From positions 1 through 64,000 of the forward strand of contig JBAZVN010000013.1 of NCBI GenBank assembly GCA_041660815.1: a stretch of 64,000 bases of DNA, given 5' to 3'. The notes under the pieces are model-generated. The model did no database searches and was not told the DNA's origin. It saw only the letters and a program-made list of their open reading frames with translations. Positions within the stretch are counted from its first letter, which is position 1; each line of letters opens with the position of its first letter. The translations under genes and the position numbers were made by a program. Positions 55,804-64,000 of the stretch are shown piece by piece. This stretch comes from PALSA-1006 sp041660815. Lineage in GTDB: Bacteria > Pseudomonadota > Gammaproteobacteria > Burkholderiales > Gallionellaceae.

Positions 55804-57012
55804 ATGCGCTACAGTCTAAAAGTACATTCCCGAACCAGTGGTGTGACGCGCTTGCAAATCGAGGCAGCGTCGCCCGAGGAGGCGATGCAGCAAGCCAAAA
55901 CTCAGGGATATCTACCATTTTCAGTTGAAGCCACGAGCGGTGTGAGATCCTTATCCTTAGGCTCAATTAAATTTGGTGTGCGCAAACGCCATTTTTCATT
56001 ATTGCTGTTTAGTCAGCAGTGGTTGTCTTTGCTTGAAGCCGGACTAAATCTGGTCGAGGCGATTGAAGCACTGGCGGAAAAAGAAACGGTTTCCGAGATG
56101 AAAGCAGTATTGCTGGGTTTGCTGGAGCGCATGCATGCCGGACAAGCCTGTTCGGTGGCGATGGAAGCGCTGCCGGAAGCTTTCCCTTCGTTTTTTGTGG
56201 CTACTATTCGCGCCAGTGAACGCAGCGGCGATATCGCCGAGTCACTGCGCCGTTATGTCACTTATCAGGGGCAAATTGAGGAAGTGAAGAAAAAAGTCGT
56301 GAGTGCCATGATTTACCCGCTGTTGTTATTGGCGGCAGGGGGTTTGGTAACGCTGTTTTTGCTGGGTTATGTAGTGCCGAAATTTAGCAGGATTTATGAA
56401 GATAGGGTAACCGAGCTACCGTTACTTTCGCAAATGCTCATGGAATGGGGCTCGCTGATTTCGCATCACGGCAGTGAATTTTTACTGGCGTTGTTATTGT
56501 TATTAATTTTTTCAATATGGGGATTTGCGCAACCGGCATCGCGTCGCTGGATGATGCAAAAACTGTGGGCAATGCCGGGACTGGGCGAGAAGCTGCGGGT
56601 GTATCAACTTGCGCGTTTGTATCGCACGCTGGGAATGTTGTTACGCGGCGGGACACCCATCGTGCAGGCTCTTGATTTGGTGTTGGCGTTGCTAAGTTTA
56701 TCCTTGCAGGAGCAATTAAAAAAATCCACCGTGTCAATTCGTGAGGGGTGCAGCATTTCAGAGTCGCTGCATAGCGCGGGTCTGACGACTTCAGTGTCTT
56801 TTCGATTGTTGAGAGTCGGGGAGCAGTCGGGCCAAATGGGGGAAATGATGGAGCGTGTTGCGGCATTTTATGATGAAGAAATCGCGCGCTGGATCGACGT
56901 ATTTACCAAAGTTTTTGAACCATTGTTGATGGTATTTATCGGGGTGATGATAGGCGGGATTGTGATTTTGATGTATCTGCCGATTTTTCAATTGGCAGAT
57001 ACGATTCAATAA
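55804..57012 (+). CDS. Type II secretion / type IV pilus inner-membrane platform protein (GspF/PilC/MshG-like)
   Basis: A 402-residue protein with the two repeated T2SSF domains (about 68-190 and 270-392): FSQQWLSLLEAGLNLVEAIE, ATIRASERSGDIAESLRRYV; then YRTLGMLLRGGTPIVQALDL, LRVGEQSGQMGEMMERVAAF. Three transmembrane segments are seen at about 170-195, 218-240 and 370-395. It forms the inner-membrane platform for pilus or pseudopilus assembly. It is on the opposite strand from the rest of the machine, converging on gspE across about 300 bases. Confidence 0.92.
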   Translation: MRYSLKVHSRTSGVTRLQIEAASPEEAMQQAKTQGYLPFSVEATSGVRSLSLGSIKFGVRKRHFSLLLFSQQWLSLLEAGLNLVEAIEALAEKETVSEMKAVLLGLLERMHAGQACSVAMEALPEAFPSFFVATIRASERSGDIAESLRRYVTYQGQIEEVKKKVVSAMIYPLLLLAAGGLVTLFLLGYVVPKFSRIYEDRVTELPLLSQMLMEWGSLISHHGSEFLLALLLLLIFSIWGFAQPASRRWMMQKLWAMPGLGEKLRVYQLARLYRTLGMLLRGGTPIVQALDLVLALLSLSLQEQLKKSTVSIREGCSISESLHSAGLTTSVSFRLLRVGEQSGQMGEMMERVAAFYDEEIARWIDVFTKVFEPLLMVFIGVMIGGIVILMYLPIFQLADTIQ

Positions 57013-57031
57013 TTTTGGAGAGATGATTAAC

Positions 57032-57188
57032 TTGGAGTGCGGCGGCAAGACGCCGCTGGTGCTTGGCACAACGCTCAAATCGCGCAGTCGTGCCTGCGCA
57101 CTCCATATATACCCGCAGCACCTTTGGAGTGCGGCGGCAAGACGCCGCTGGTGCTTGGCGCAACGTTCAAATCGCGCAGTCGTGCCTG
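57032..57188. repeat. Two direct copies of a 65-base repeat with internal palindrome
   Basis: Copies at 57032-57096 and 57124-57188 (offset 92) begin TTGGAGTGCGGCGGCAAGAC and end CGTGCCTG, differing at two positions. Each holds the palindrome GCGGCG-6-CGCCGC. GGAGTGC at the start pairs with GCACTCC after copy 1 (57098) and again at 57247, making nested hairpins. They lie between the convergent gspF and gspE genes and may act as terminators. The remaining bases to 57310 hold no gene. Confidence 0.85.
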
Positions 57189-57310
57189 ATAAAACGACTA
57201 GCCATCTCACTATGCTGCAAAAAACGCAGCAAGTGATTGGTTATGCGCACTCCAAAAGGGTTCGTAGCCCCCAAAATAGTTCGGTGTATCTGAGTTCATC
57301 CAGAATTATT

Positions 57311-59002
57311 TTAATGCGTTTCACCCACAAAAGTTCCGCGATTAATTTCCTGCAATGTAGTTTGACCGTTGCGCACTGCATTCAACGCGGCTTGACGCAA
57401 CGAGCGCGTACCGGATCGCAATGCGGCGGCTTTTAATTCACGGATTGAATTGCGCGCCACAATCAATTCGCGTAATTCGTCGGTCAGCACCATATATTCG
57501 GCGATTGCCTTGCGGCCCTTGTAACCCGTCCCTCGGCATTGTCCGCAGCCCTTTCCTTCCATAAAGTTATAGTCCTTTGCCTGCTCCGGGCTGATGCCAG
57601 AGGCGGCTAATAATTCAGCCGAAGGCGTAACCGCTTGGGCACAGGCCGGACAATTGATACGCACCAAGCGTTGCGCAACAATACCGTTTAATGCCGAAAC
57701 AAAGCTGTAGGGGTCAACGCCCATGTGCATGAAACGTCCCACCACATCGAAGACATTGTTGGCGTGAACGGTGGTGAGCACCAGATGTCCGGTGAGGGCG
57801 GATTGCACGGCAATTTCTGCGGTATCCGAATCGCGAATTTCGCCGACCATAATTTTATCCGGGTCGTGCCGCAATATCGAGCGCAGTCCGCGTGCGAAAG
57901 TGAGACCTTTTTTCTCGTTGACGGGAATCTGCAACACGCCCTGCAGATGATATTCAACCGGATCTTCAATCGTGATAATTTTATCTTCCCCGGTATTGAT
58001 TTCGCTGACCGCAGCATACAGGGTGGTGGTCTTTCCGCTGCCGGTGGGGCCGGTCACCAGCAACATGCCGTAAGGTTCGGCGGCCAGTTTGCGGATAACT
58101 TGCATGGCATCGGCATCAAAGCCCAGCGAATCCAAGCTTAGATTATTCATCTGACCGATTAGCGCTTCTTTGTCGAGAATACGGATGACGGCATCTTCGC
58201 CGAATACGCTGGGCATAATGGATACCCGAAAATCGACATCGCGTCCGCGCACGCGGGCTTTGAAGCGGCCATCCTGCGGCACGCGCCGCTCGGCAATATC
58301 CAACTCTGACAATACCTTAACGCGTGAAATGATTTGTTCGGACATGGCAATATCCGACACCTCACCGGCTAAAGACAACACGCCGTCAATACGATATTTG
58401 ATGGCCATGCCGCGCGAGTGTCCTTCAAGGTGAATATCGCTTGCGCCGGATTTTATTGAATCATAGAGCGTTGAATTGACCAGCCGAATCACCGGGCTGA
58501 TATCGTTACCAAGCGACTGCAAAGAAATTTCTTCAATATTCTGAACGGTAGCGTGGCGGGTGTGATCATCTGTGAATGAATCCAGCGCATGTAATTGTTC
58601 TTCATAGCGCCCCAGATAAACCCGCACATCTGCCGGATGTGCCAAATACCATTCGAGCGGCTGGCCTGCCAGCGAGTTAATTTTTGCAAATAAAGTAGAG
58701 CGGGTCGGATCGGTTAGCGCGCAAATTAATTCACCGGATTTTTTACGCAGTACGACACATTGCTGCTGGGTTGCTTCGCGTAACGGCAAGATATCGAAGG
58801 CAGCGTCAAGTTGTTCCAATGCGGCCATGCCGAGAGCGGGATAGTGAAAATATTCACTTAGTACCCGCAGCCATTCTTCAGTGTCAACATGGCTAAGTGT
58901 CTCCAGAATTTGCGTGAAGGAGCGTGCTTCGCGTTGCGCGATATCCCGTGCTTCAGCGATCAGGCTGGGGTTGAGTGATGAATTATTATCTTTAATATTC
59001 AT
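57311..59002 (-). CDS. Type II secretion / pilus assembly ATPase (GspE/MshE-like)
   Basis: A 563-residue hexameric motor ATPase. The N-terminal GspEN domain (residues 30-150) is followed by the core: Walker A LVTGPTGSGKTTTLYAAVSE, Asp box IITIEDPVEYHLQGVLQIPV, Walker B DKIMVGEIRDSDTAEIAVQS, His box GHLVLTTVHANNVFDVVGRF. A tetracysteine zinc site shows CPACA and CGQCRGTGYKGRKAIAEYM. It is the last gene of the minus-strand operon, starting 14 bases after the preceding pseudopilin gene. Confidence 0.95.
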   Translation of the reverse strand: MNIKDNNSSLNPSLIAEARDIAQREARSFTQILETLSHVDTEEWLRVLSEYFHYPALGMAALEQLDAAFDILPLREATQQQCVVLRKKSGELICALTDPTRSTLFAKINSLAGQPLEWYLAHPADVRVYLGRYEEQLHALDSFTDDHTRHATVQNIEEISLQSLGNDISPVIRLVNSTLYDSIKSGASDIHLEGHSRGMAIKYRIDGVLSLAGEVSDIAMSEQIISRVKVLSELDIAERRVPQDGRFKARVRGRDVDFRVSIMPSVFGEDAVIRILDKEALIGQMNNLSLDSLGFDADAMQVIRKLAAEPYGMLLVTGPTGSGKTTTLYAAVSEINTGEDKIITIEDPVEYHLQGVLQIPVNEKKGLTFARGLRSILRHDPDKIMVGEIRDSDTAEIAVQSALTGHLVLTTVHANNVFDVVGRFMHMGVDPYSFVSALNGIVAQRLVRINCPACAQAVTPSAELLAASGISPEQAKDYNFMEGKGCGQCRGTGYKGRKAIAEYMVLTDELRELIVARNSIRELKAAALRSGTRSLRQAALNAVRNGQTTLQEINRGTFVGETH

Positions 59003-59016
59003 GTTGTTACCTTAAA

Positions 59017-59520
59017 TCAATGGCGTGCTGTCGAGGCCGGGTTTTGTATGGGTAAATAGACAAATTCCCAATCACGGTAACGCATTTTTTCTTTTAGCAG
59101 CAGGGCGCGCTCTTCGAATACCTGGTCAACCTGCGGAAAGCCCTGACGTTTTAGGGGGGCCGTTTCGGACGCACTGGCTACACCCATGATGCCTCCTTGC
59201 GGCGCCTTGATTTCAATCCATGCGACCGCCGAAGCTGGGGCAAAAGGATCGGGGTAAAGCTGACGCAAATGACGACGTGTTTCCGGAAAGCGCGGATCTT
59301 TTAAAAGGTCGCTGAGTTGCGCCGGATACTGTTTTGCAGAGCCGACATTGTAATAGCTGGCAATGGCTAAGCGGATGGCATCACCTGCGAAAATTAATTC
59401 AATTTCTTTTTCGCGTTGCCGGGTGGTCGCCCAAACATCACCGGCTGCCGCCAGCGCCGCGCTCAGCAGTGCGACCAGAAAAATCAGCAAGAGATAGGTA
59501 TAACCGGCTTGACGTTTCAT
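59017..59520 (-). CDS. Atypical pseudopilin (minor)
   Basis: A protein of about 167 residues starting at the ATG at 59520 (MKRQAGYTYLLLIFLVALLS); an alternative ATG at 59529 overlaps the preceding gene. The basic leader, Gly at the cleavage site and long hydrophobic helix are pilin-like, but the usual Phe+1 and Glu+5 are replaced by Tyr and Leu. Pseudopilins without Glu5 include the tip protein GspK. The C-terminal part has YPAQLSDLLKDPRFPETRRH and DPFAPASAVAWIEI. Probably a minor or tip pseudopilin. Confidence 0.75.
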   Translation of the reverse strand: MKRQAGYTYLLLIFLVALLSAALAAAGDVWATTRQREKEIELIFAGDAIRLAIASYYNVGSAKQYPAQLSDLLKDPRFPETRRHLRQLYPDPFAPASAVAWIEIKAPQGGIMGVASASETAPLKRQGFPQVDQVFEERALLLKEKMRYRDWEFVYLPIQNPASTARH

Positions 59521-59522
59521 AC

Positions 59523-59921
59523 CTACCATTCCGAGTAATTGCTGCCATCCCGGGAGGTTCCATTCGCGCCACTTTTAACGTCATACACGCCGGTCTTTGT
59601 ATCGTCGGGTGCGGCTATAGTTTGCCAGGTGGCGGCACTGTCGGTCAGTGGGTCAACCGGCACGGCACGCAGATATTTTTTTGTCACCAATTCTTCAATG
59701 GTTTCAGGATAGCTTCCCGTGTCCCCGTAAAATTTGTCGATCGAATCGCGCATAATATTCAAGCTCTGTTTAAGAGAAGCTTCTTTAGCGTTATCCACGC
59801 TCACAAAATAGCGCGGGACGGCGATGGTCAGCAGCGTGGCAATAATCGCCATCACCACCAGCAATTCGATCAGCGTAAAACCAAATTGTCGAGGATTGGC
59901 GTGGCTCAAATCAGGGCTCAT
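59523..59921 (-). CDS. Major pseudopilin, GspG-like
   Basis: A 132-residue prepilin with a short leader ending FG and the conserved FTLIELLVVMAIIATLLTIA (Phe+1, Glu+5). It continues PRYFVSVDNAKEASLKQSLN, DKFYGDTGSYPETIEELVTK and VDPLTDSAATW, the GspG pattern. It is cut by a prepilin peptidase, which is not encoded in this window. It overlaps the end of the secretin gene by 11 bases. Confidence 0.9.
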   Translation of the reverse strand: MSPDLSHANPRQFGFTLIELLVVMAIIATLLTIAVPRYFVSVDNAKEASLKQSLNIMRDSIDKFYGDTGSYPETIEELVTKKYLRAVPVDPLTDSAATWQTIAAPDDTKTGVYDVKSGANGTSRDGSNYSEW

Positions 59922-61941
59922 TGGGTGAAGAGCCGGCTCCTGGGGGCGGCTCGAAATCGATCATGGGAATGACGCCTGTAGATTGGCTTTCATTGGTCGG
60001 CGACGCGGATGTTTGTTGAGTGGAGGTTTGCTGCGTGTTTGCTGAACTGCTTGCCGATTGATTCGGTTGCGCTAACGGCGGTGTAAAATTTCTGCCACGC
60101 TGGAATCTGGGGTTGAATTGGGGCGCGGTATTGGGGGCGGCGGGTGCCGCTACAGTGGGTGCTGCGCTGGGCGCAGCGGTGGCTGCACGCTGTCCGGATT
60201 CTGCTCCTGTTGAATATTGGGTTAATTCAGCACTCGGGCGCATCAGGTTGTGCAGTACAACCGGGGTGATGGCCAAAATAATCTCGGTTTTATCGGAAGA
60301 ATTGAGCTCGTTAGCAAATAATCTTCCCAAAACTGGAATGTCTCCCAAGCCCGGTAAACGGCTGGACGAACTTCTTTCTTCATCACGAATTAACCCCGCC
60401 AACACTTGGGTTTCCCCGTCACGGATGGTTAAAACGGTACTGGTGTTGCGCGTGCCGATATCATAAAACCCTTTATTTACAGTACTTTGCGTCGCAGTGC
60501 TAACTTCCAGATTAACTTTAACCACCACGTCGTCGTCCAGCATCACTTGCGGTTCCACTTCCAGTTTAAGTCCGACATCCAGATAGGTTACATTCTGTGT
60601 GGAAACATTGGCGGTGGTACTCATGTTAGTGGTGACAATGGGCAGACGGTCACCAATGTGGATTTTGGCCTTTTCCCGATTGCGCACGCGAATTCTGGGA
60701 TTGGCCAGCATGTTGGAAACGCCATCGGTATTTTTTAAATTTAACGCACCGATTGCCCCGGGCAGCGAAGACGATACACCATCAATTCCCACGTTGATGC
60801 CGGAGGGGCCGAGTTTACTCAGTGCTTGTAATGTGATCGGATTGCCGACGCCAAGCGCAACCTGGCTGGGCAGGGATAAACCCAGTTCGCTAAGTTTGGA
60901 GCGTTTAACTTCAATGACATCAATGGCTAACATCACTTCGGGTTCGGCTTGATCGTGTGCCTGTATCAGTTTTTCCGCCATATCGACGGCTTCCTGATTA
61001 TCCCGAACCACCAACAAATTGCGTTTTTCGTCTACAAATACTTCTTTGGTTTTAAGGATGGTTTTGAGCATGGATTGCAGTTGTTTGGCATCTGCATACG
61101 CTAGGAAGAAATTGCGCACCACCAAGTCTTGGTACTCGCTAATTTTTTGCTGCGTCTTTTGGTAAATAAATAGGGTTTTCGAATTCACTATTTTTTTGGT
61201 TAGCTGTTGGGACATGAGCAAAGCATCAATAGCTTCTTCGATCGTGACGTTTTTAATCAATATGGTTGTTTTTGAATCGCGGCGAATATCCCGATCCAGA
61301 ATAAAGTTGACACCCGATGAATGCCAAATTGCGTCAAACACATCTTTCAGATTTGCTTCGTTGAATTCAAGCGAGATATTTTTTTTAAATTCGGGGCCAA
61401 GCGCAAGTGTGGGGGGCTGGTTTTTAAGTTGCCTTGCCGTAATTTTTCTCATTAAATCAATGGCTTTTTTGTGGGCGGGCTCTTCCAGTAAAATTCCCTG
61501 TAGCTGACGTTCCGCTCCCGGCATATCGCCCCCCCGAAATAACTCTTCGGCTTGCGCGTAGCGTGTTTGGCGGTTGTTGAGTTCGGTTAAATTCCGCAGC
61601 CCTTTTTTGGCCAGAGAATTAGCCGGATCAAGAGCGAGTAGGCGGCTATAGATATTGTTGGCGTCCAGAAGGCGATCCATCTCAATCGCAATTTTGGCTT
61701 CGCGTAACAGCCGTTCGGCAACTGTCGCGCGGTTGCGCATCAGCGCAGCTTTGGCACCGTCGAATGCGGGTTCTTTTTTGGCCAGCTTATCCAGCGAGCT
61801 TAGTCCCTCTTCATATTGCCCGGCACTAATTGAAGCTTCGGCTTTTTTAACGGGATCGGCAGGGGTGCTGCAAGCGGTGAAAAACGGCGCAATAACCAGC
61901 GCAAGAAAAATGAATTTTACGGAGGAATTGAAAAATATCAT
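59911..61941 (-). CDS. TPR-containing secretin lipoprotein (GspD/MshL-like)
   Basis: A 676-residue outer-membrane secretin. The signal peptide has a lipobox-like FFTAC (Cys24). TPR-like repeats cover about 30-165 (AGQYEEGLSSLDKLAKKEPA; NIYSRLLALDPANSLAKKGL). A short STN/N0-like domain (SLEFNEANLKDVFDAIWHSS) and an N1 domain follow (residues 190-350). The secretin core covers about 400-590, with VTYLDVGLKLEVEPQVMLDD and GETQVLAGLIRDEERSSSSR, LPGLGDIPVLGRLFANELNS. The C-terminal 90 residues are Pro/Ala/Ser/Thr-rich. Fusion of TPRs to the secretin means no separate pilotin or PilF-like gene may be needed. Confidence 0.92.
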   Translation of the reverse strand: MIFFNSSVKFIFLALVIAPFFTACSTPADPVKKAEASISAGQYEEGLSSLDKLAKKEPAFDGAKAALMRNRATVAERLLREAKIAIEMDRLLDANNIYSRLLALDPANSLAKKGLRNLTELNNRQTRYAQAEELFRGGDMPGAERQLQGILLEEPAHKKAIDLMRKITARQLKNQPPTLALGPEFKKNISLEFNEANLKDVFDAIWHSSGVNFILDRDIRRDSKTTILIKNVTIEEAIDALLMSQQLTKKIVNSKTLFIYQKTQQKISEYQDLVVRNFFLAYADAKQLQSMLKTILKTKEVFVDEKRNLLVVRDNQEAVDMAEKLIQAHDQAEPEVMLAIDVIEVKRSKLSELGLSLPSQVALGVGNPITLQALSKLGPSGINVGIDGVSSSLPGAIGALNLKNTDGVSNMLANPRIRVRNREKAKIHIGDRLPIVTTNMSTTANVSTQNVTYLDVGLKLEVEPQVMLDDDVVVKVNLEVSTATQSTVNKGFYDIGTRNTSTVLTIRDGETQVLAGLIRDEERSSSSRLPGLGDIPVLGRLFANELNSSDKTEIILAITPVVLHNLMRPSAELTQYSTGAESGQRAATAAPSAAPTVAAPAAPNTAPQFNPRFQRGRNFTPPLAQPNQSASSSANTQQTSTQQTSASPTNESQSTGVIPMIDFEPPPGAGSSPNEP

Positions 61942-62474
61942 GGCAACAAAAGCCCGGTAGACAAAGTCTGGGTAACGCCCAGAGGCAGATAAGTGATTGT
62001 AATATAAGATTGTTCGATTTTCTTAATCAAGTATGTTCCATTGATGGTGTCACCTTGCTGGACGCGATGCATTTTATTGTTCTCCGTAAGGAAAATTGTG
62101 GTCACATTATCGTCGGAGTAACGACCGGCAAATACAAAGGGCAACGGCGGAATAACAATGGCCGGAGCGGGAGCCGGGGGAGGTGGCGGGGCAGCAACCG
62201 GAGCGTGTTGAATTACCGGCGGTGCAAGTGGTGCCCAACTTTGTTGAGGGAAAAGATTCGTAATCGTGGAGGTATTCGAGGCCGAATTTTTCGGTAGCAG
62301 CGGTTTGAATAACAGCGGCACTTTGTTGGAGTCTGTTTGGCTTTCGCGTGAAGGAGAGAGAGTGGATTCTGTCGATGTAATATCATCTTCCACCGGCCAA
62401 AGCGTGGCCAGTACGGTGAGCAAGAGCAGCACACCGATAGAAATTTGACGTTTATTAAATCGATTTATAGGCAT
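61938..62474 (-). CDS. GspC/PilP/MshK-like inner-membrane protein
   Basis: A 178-residue protein with one N-terminal membrane segment (ISIGVLLLLTVLATLWPV) and a long Pro/Ala-rich periplasmic linker (residues 75-108). A small beta domain follows (PLPFVFAGRYSDDNVTTIFL, VQQGDTINGTYLIKKIEQSY) of the GspC/PilP homology-region type that contacts the secretin. ATGA overlap with the secretin gene. Confidence 0.75.
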   Translation of the reverse strand: MPINRFNKRQISIGVLLLLTVLATLWPVEDDITSTESTLSPSRESQTDSNKVPLLFKPLLPKNSASNTSTITNLFPQQSWAPLAPPVIQHAPVAAPPPPPAPAPAIVIPPLPFVFAGRYSDDNVTTIFLTENNKMHRVQQGDTINGTYLIKKIEQSYITITYLPLGVTQTLSTGLLLP

Positions 62475-62482
62475 AGCGGATT

Positions 62483-63028
62483 TTAGAGGCGGGGTTGTTC
62501 CGGCTGTGAAAAATACAGGATGAATTCTATGGTAGTGTCCAAGCGTACCTCGGAGATTTTCTGGCGCCCCAAGGCTATTTTGGTGATAGCCAGCGTGGGT
62601 AAATTACTGCTGATTTCTTCCAGAAAAAGTCGTAAATTGGTGTATTCCCCTTCGGTTTTAACTGTAATTCTAAGTTGCTGAATTTGTCCGGTTTGATTGG
62701 GCGACGGGTGATATTCGCTGTTTTTTAGAGACAAATGATGCTGTGCGGCCAGTTTATGCAGTTGGTTAAGCGCGTTATTTAGCTCTTCGCGAGTTGGTAT
62801 TTTATCAATAAAATCATTGAGTTGTTGATGTGTGCCGGATACTGCGCGAGGTTCGCGCAATAAATCCTGCATGGCGTTAATTTCAAGTTCAATGGCATCG
62901 TTTTCGTTTTGTTGCGGCGCTGTAAGAGAGATGAAGGTAATTAACGCAGCACCGATAAGCGATACACCCAGACCGCCGACCCAGCCGATCAGGTGAGGAA
63001 TTCGAGATAGAGTGTGCATTAATGACAT
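62483..63028 (-). CDS. PilO/GspM-like protein
   Basis: A 181-residue bitopic protein: membrane helix at about 14-35 (GWVGGLGVSLIGAALITFIS), coiled coil 40-95, then a ferredoxin-like domain with LRITVKTEGEYTNLRLFLEE and LPTLAITKIALGR. It forms the inner-membrane alignment complex with the PilN-like protein encoded just upstream. It starts 4 bases after that gene. Confidence 0.8.
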   Translation of the reverse strand: MSLMHTLSRIPHLIGWVGGLGVSLIGAALITFISLTAPQQNENDAIELEINAMQDLLREPRAVSGTHQQLNDFIDKIPTREELNNALNQLHKLAAQHHLSLKNSEYHPSPNQTGQIQQLRITVKTEGEYTNLRLFLEEISSNLPTLAITKIALGRQKISEVRLDTTIEFILYFSQPEQPRL

Positions 63029-63032
63029 AGCT

Positions 63033-63572
63033 CTACTTCGCCCAATTCAGCTGTAAATCAAATGAAACAACGATAGGGACAGTGCTTACATTCAGCTTGT
63101 CGTTGGACAGATGAATATTTTTGAACATCGGGCTATCCGACAGCGCTGCAGAAAATGCGCTCAAGCGGGGGAAGTCTTTGGCTTCGCCCGAAATTCTTAA
63201 TTCCCGTTTGTTGGAGTCCGCCTTGATAGAAAGCAGAGCAACATCATCTGCCTGGGCATTACGCGCCGTTTCCAATGCGCTAAAAATTTCCCCCCAGGGT
63301 GTTTGAAGCTGGGTGTAAGCAAGATTGGCCTGCGCAATTTCATTTTCCAGCGCAAGTGGAGTTGATGCTTTGCGGGAATTTAATCCGGCGTTATTTTGCA
63401 ACTGGGATGACTTTTCCTGAAGGTCCGAATTTAGGCTGAGTTGTTGGCGATAATCGGCAACCGCAAAACCAAAAACGGTTACACCAATAATCAAAATTGT
63501 ACTGCCCAAAAGCGGGTTCCACGTTTGCAGAGAAACTTGTTTGGCGGCAAAGTTGAGGGTGAGATTCGGCAT
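63033..63572 (-). CDS. PilN/GspL-C-terminal-like protein
   Basis: A 179-residue bitopic protein: short cytoplasmic N-terminus (MPNLTLNFA), membrane helix at about 23-42, coiled coil to about 95, and a ferredoxin-like domain (ALLSIKADSNKRELRISGEA, FSAALSDSPMFKNIHLSNDK). Such proteins link PilM to PilO. It starts 4 bases after the preceding gene. Confidence 0.8.
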   Translation of the reverse strand: MPNLTLNFAAKQVSLQTWNPLLGSTILIIGVTVFGFAVADYRQQLSLNSDLQEKSSQLQNNAGLNSRKASTPLALENEIAQANLAYTQLQTPWGEIFSALETARNAQADDVALLSIKADSNKRELRISGEAKDFPRLSAFSAALSDSPMFKNIHLSNDKLNVSTVPIVVSFDLQLNWAK

Positions 63573-63576
63573 AAGA

Positions 63577-64000
63577 TTAATCTGGCGAACTTAAAGTAAA
63601 ATTACTCGCGCGGGGCCATGCTTCGCCGGATTGCACACTGTGCCAGGGAGCTTTCAGCTTTAGTTGATTTCCAGAATAGGTGAAAATATGCACCAAGCCC
63701 GGAGGATGTTCTAACAAAGCGGACTGGCGGTCAAGAAACAATTGAGCACTTGATTCGCGTTGATTATCGTCAAACGGCTGGGAATGTAAGTGAACTAAAT
63801 TCCCTTGCTTTATCCGTGCTACCAGCAATACTTCCGGCTCTTCAAATAACAGCCAGCCATCAAGCTGTCGGATGGTTTTTTCGTGTTTATTCCACATGCT
63901 GACAAACCATGGTTCAAGGCTGTTTAGCCGGTATTTGCAATCCACGGAGATTTGTTGCGCGGCAGATAATAATAAAGGATTTATTCCGGCGACCAGTAAT
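63577..64000 (-). CDS. PilM-position protein of the secretion operon, 5' part outside the window
   Basis: The frame is open to the right end of the window (about 141 codons seen), so the start lies beyond 64000; an internal GTG at 63945 is not the true start. The visible C-terminal part (LLLSAAQQISVDCKYRLNSL, LFEEPEVLLVARIKQGNLVH) is soluble. By position before PilN it would be the PilM/MshI/GspL cytoplasmic actin-like subunit, but no ATPase motif is visible in this fragment. Confidence 0.5.
   Translation of the reverse strand, partial: LLVAGINPLLLSAAQQISVDCKYRLNSLEPWFVSMWNKHEKTIRQLDGWLLFEEPEVLLVARIKQGNLVHLHSQPFDDNQRESSAQLFLDRQSALLEHPPGLVHIFTYSGNQLKLKAPWHSVQSGEAWPRASNFTLSSPD

Noticed and set aside
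57032..57310. Plus-strand protein gene at 57023-57436
   Set aside because: It is a reading through the two palindromic repeats into the antisense of gspE, with no family similarity.

Overview
The window looks like a chromosomal segment of a betaproteobacterium, probably of the Nitrosomonadales/Gallionellaceae type. This is inferred from gene order (thrS-infC-rpmI-rplT-pheS-pheT-ihfA-merR-tRNA-Pro, hslO, nadK, recN, bamE, dapB, pcnB-folK-dNK-panBCD, hda) and from the style of the proteins; no rRNA or other decisive marker is present. It falls into three parts.

Part 1 (about 1-16,200) is an accessory island. It opens inside the end of an IS21-like element. A VRR-NUC nuclease and a membrane-anchored protein of unknown function follow, then a mosaic of repeated modules. 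A direct repeat of about 1.1 kb (3891-5013 and 9822-10944) carries the 3' end of a tRNA-Asn gene, its terminator and a 181-residue protein with a J-domain-like HPD tail. A GC-rich repeat of up to 310 bp (two long and two short copies) lies just upstream of several small gene cassettes: a UPF0158-like gene, a HigBA-type and a ParDE-type toxin-antitoxin pair. Two paralogous lipoproteins with Fn3 and NHL-propeller domains share a palindromic upstream motif. A further duplicated module (5032-5690 and 14884-15558) encodes tiny proteins, and each copy has lost a different gene. The island ends with a cyclic-nucleotide-binding-domain protein, part of whose 3' end is also present as a relic.

Part 2 (about 16,500-39,840) is dense housekeeping DNA: a TIGR01777 epimerase, a diguanylate cyclase with an I-site, a DUF455 ferritin-like protein, Hsp33, NAD kinase, RecN, BamE, DapB, a half-size GDT1 transporter, ThrRS, IF-3 (rare ATA start), L35, L20, PheRS, IHF-alpha, a MerR regulator, tRNA-Pro(GGG), an AI-2E/PerM-type permease, Hda, a HAD-IB phosphatase, poly(A) polymerase, and folK-dNK-panB-panC followed by panD. 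A long hairpin repeat overlaps the end of hda.

Part 3 (about 39,900-64,000) is a cell-surface and secretion region. A secreted NHL/Fn3 protein is followed by a TPR-plus-beta-barrel outer-membrane protein resembling Slam. Next come a 1883-residue FecR-domain protein ending in three beta-rich modules of TbpB-like appearance, a 1775-residue exported protein ending in an NHL propeller, and a small lipoprotein. A type II secretion / MSHA-pilus-like machine then occupies the right end: gspF on the plus strand, and convergently on the minus strand PilM-, PilN-, PilO- and GspC/PilP-like proteins, a TPR-secretin lipoprotein, two pseudopilins and GspE. The best candidate for an undescribed system is the Slam-like barrel paired with the giant multi-module protein next to this secretion machine; the second is the cassette-like island with its shared upstream repeat.
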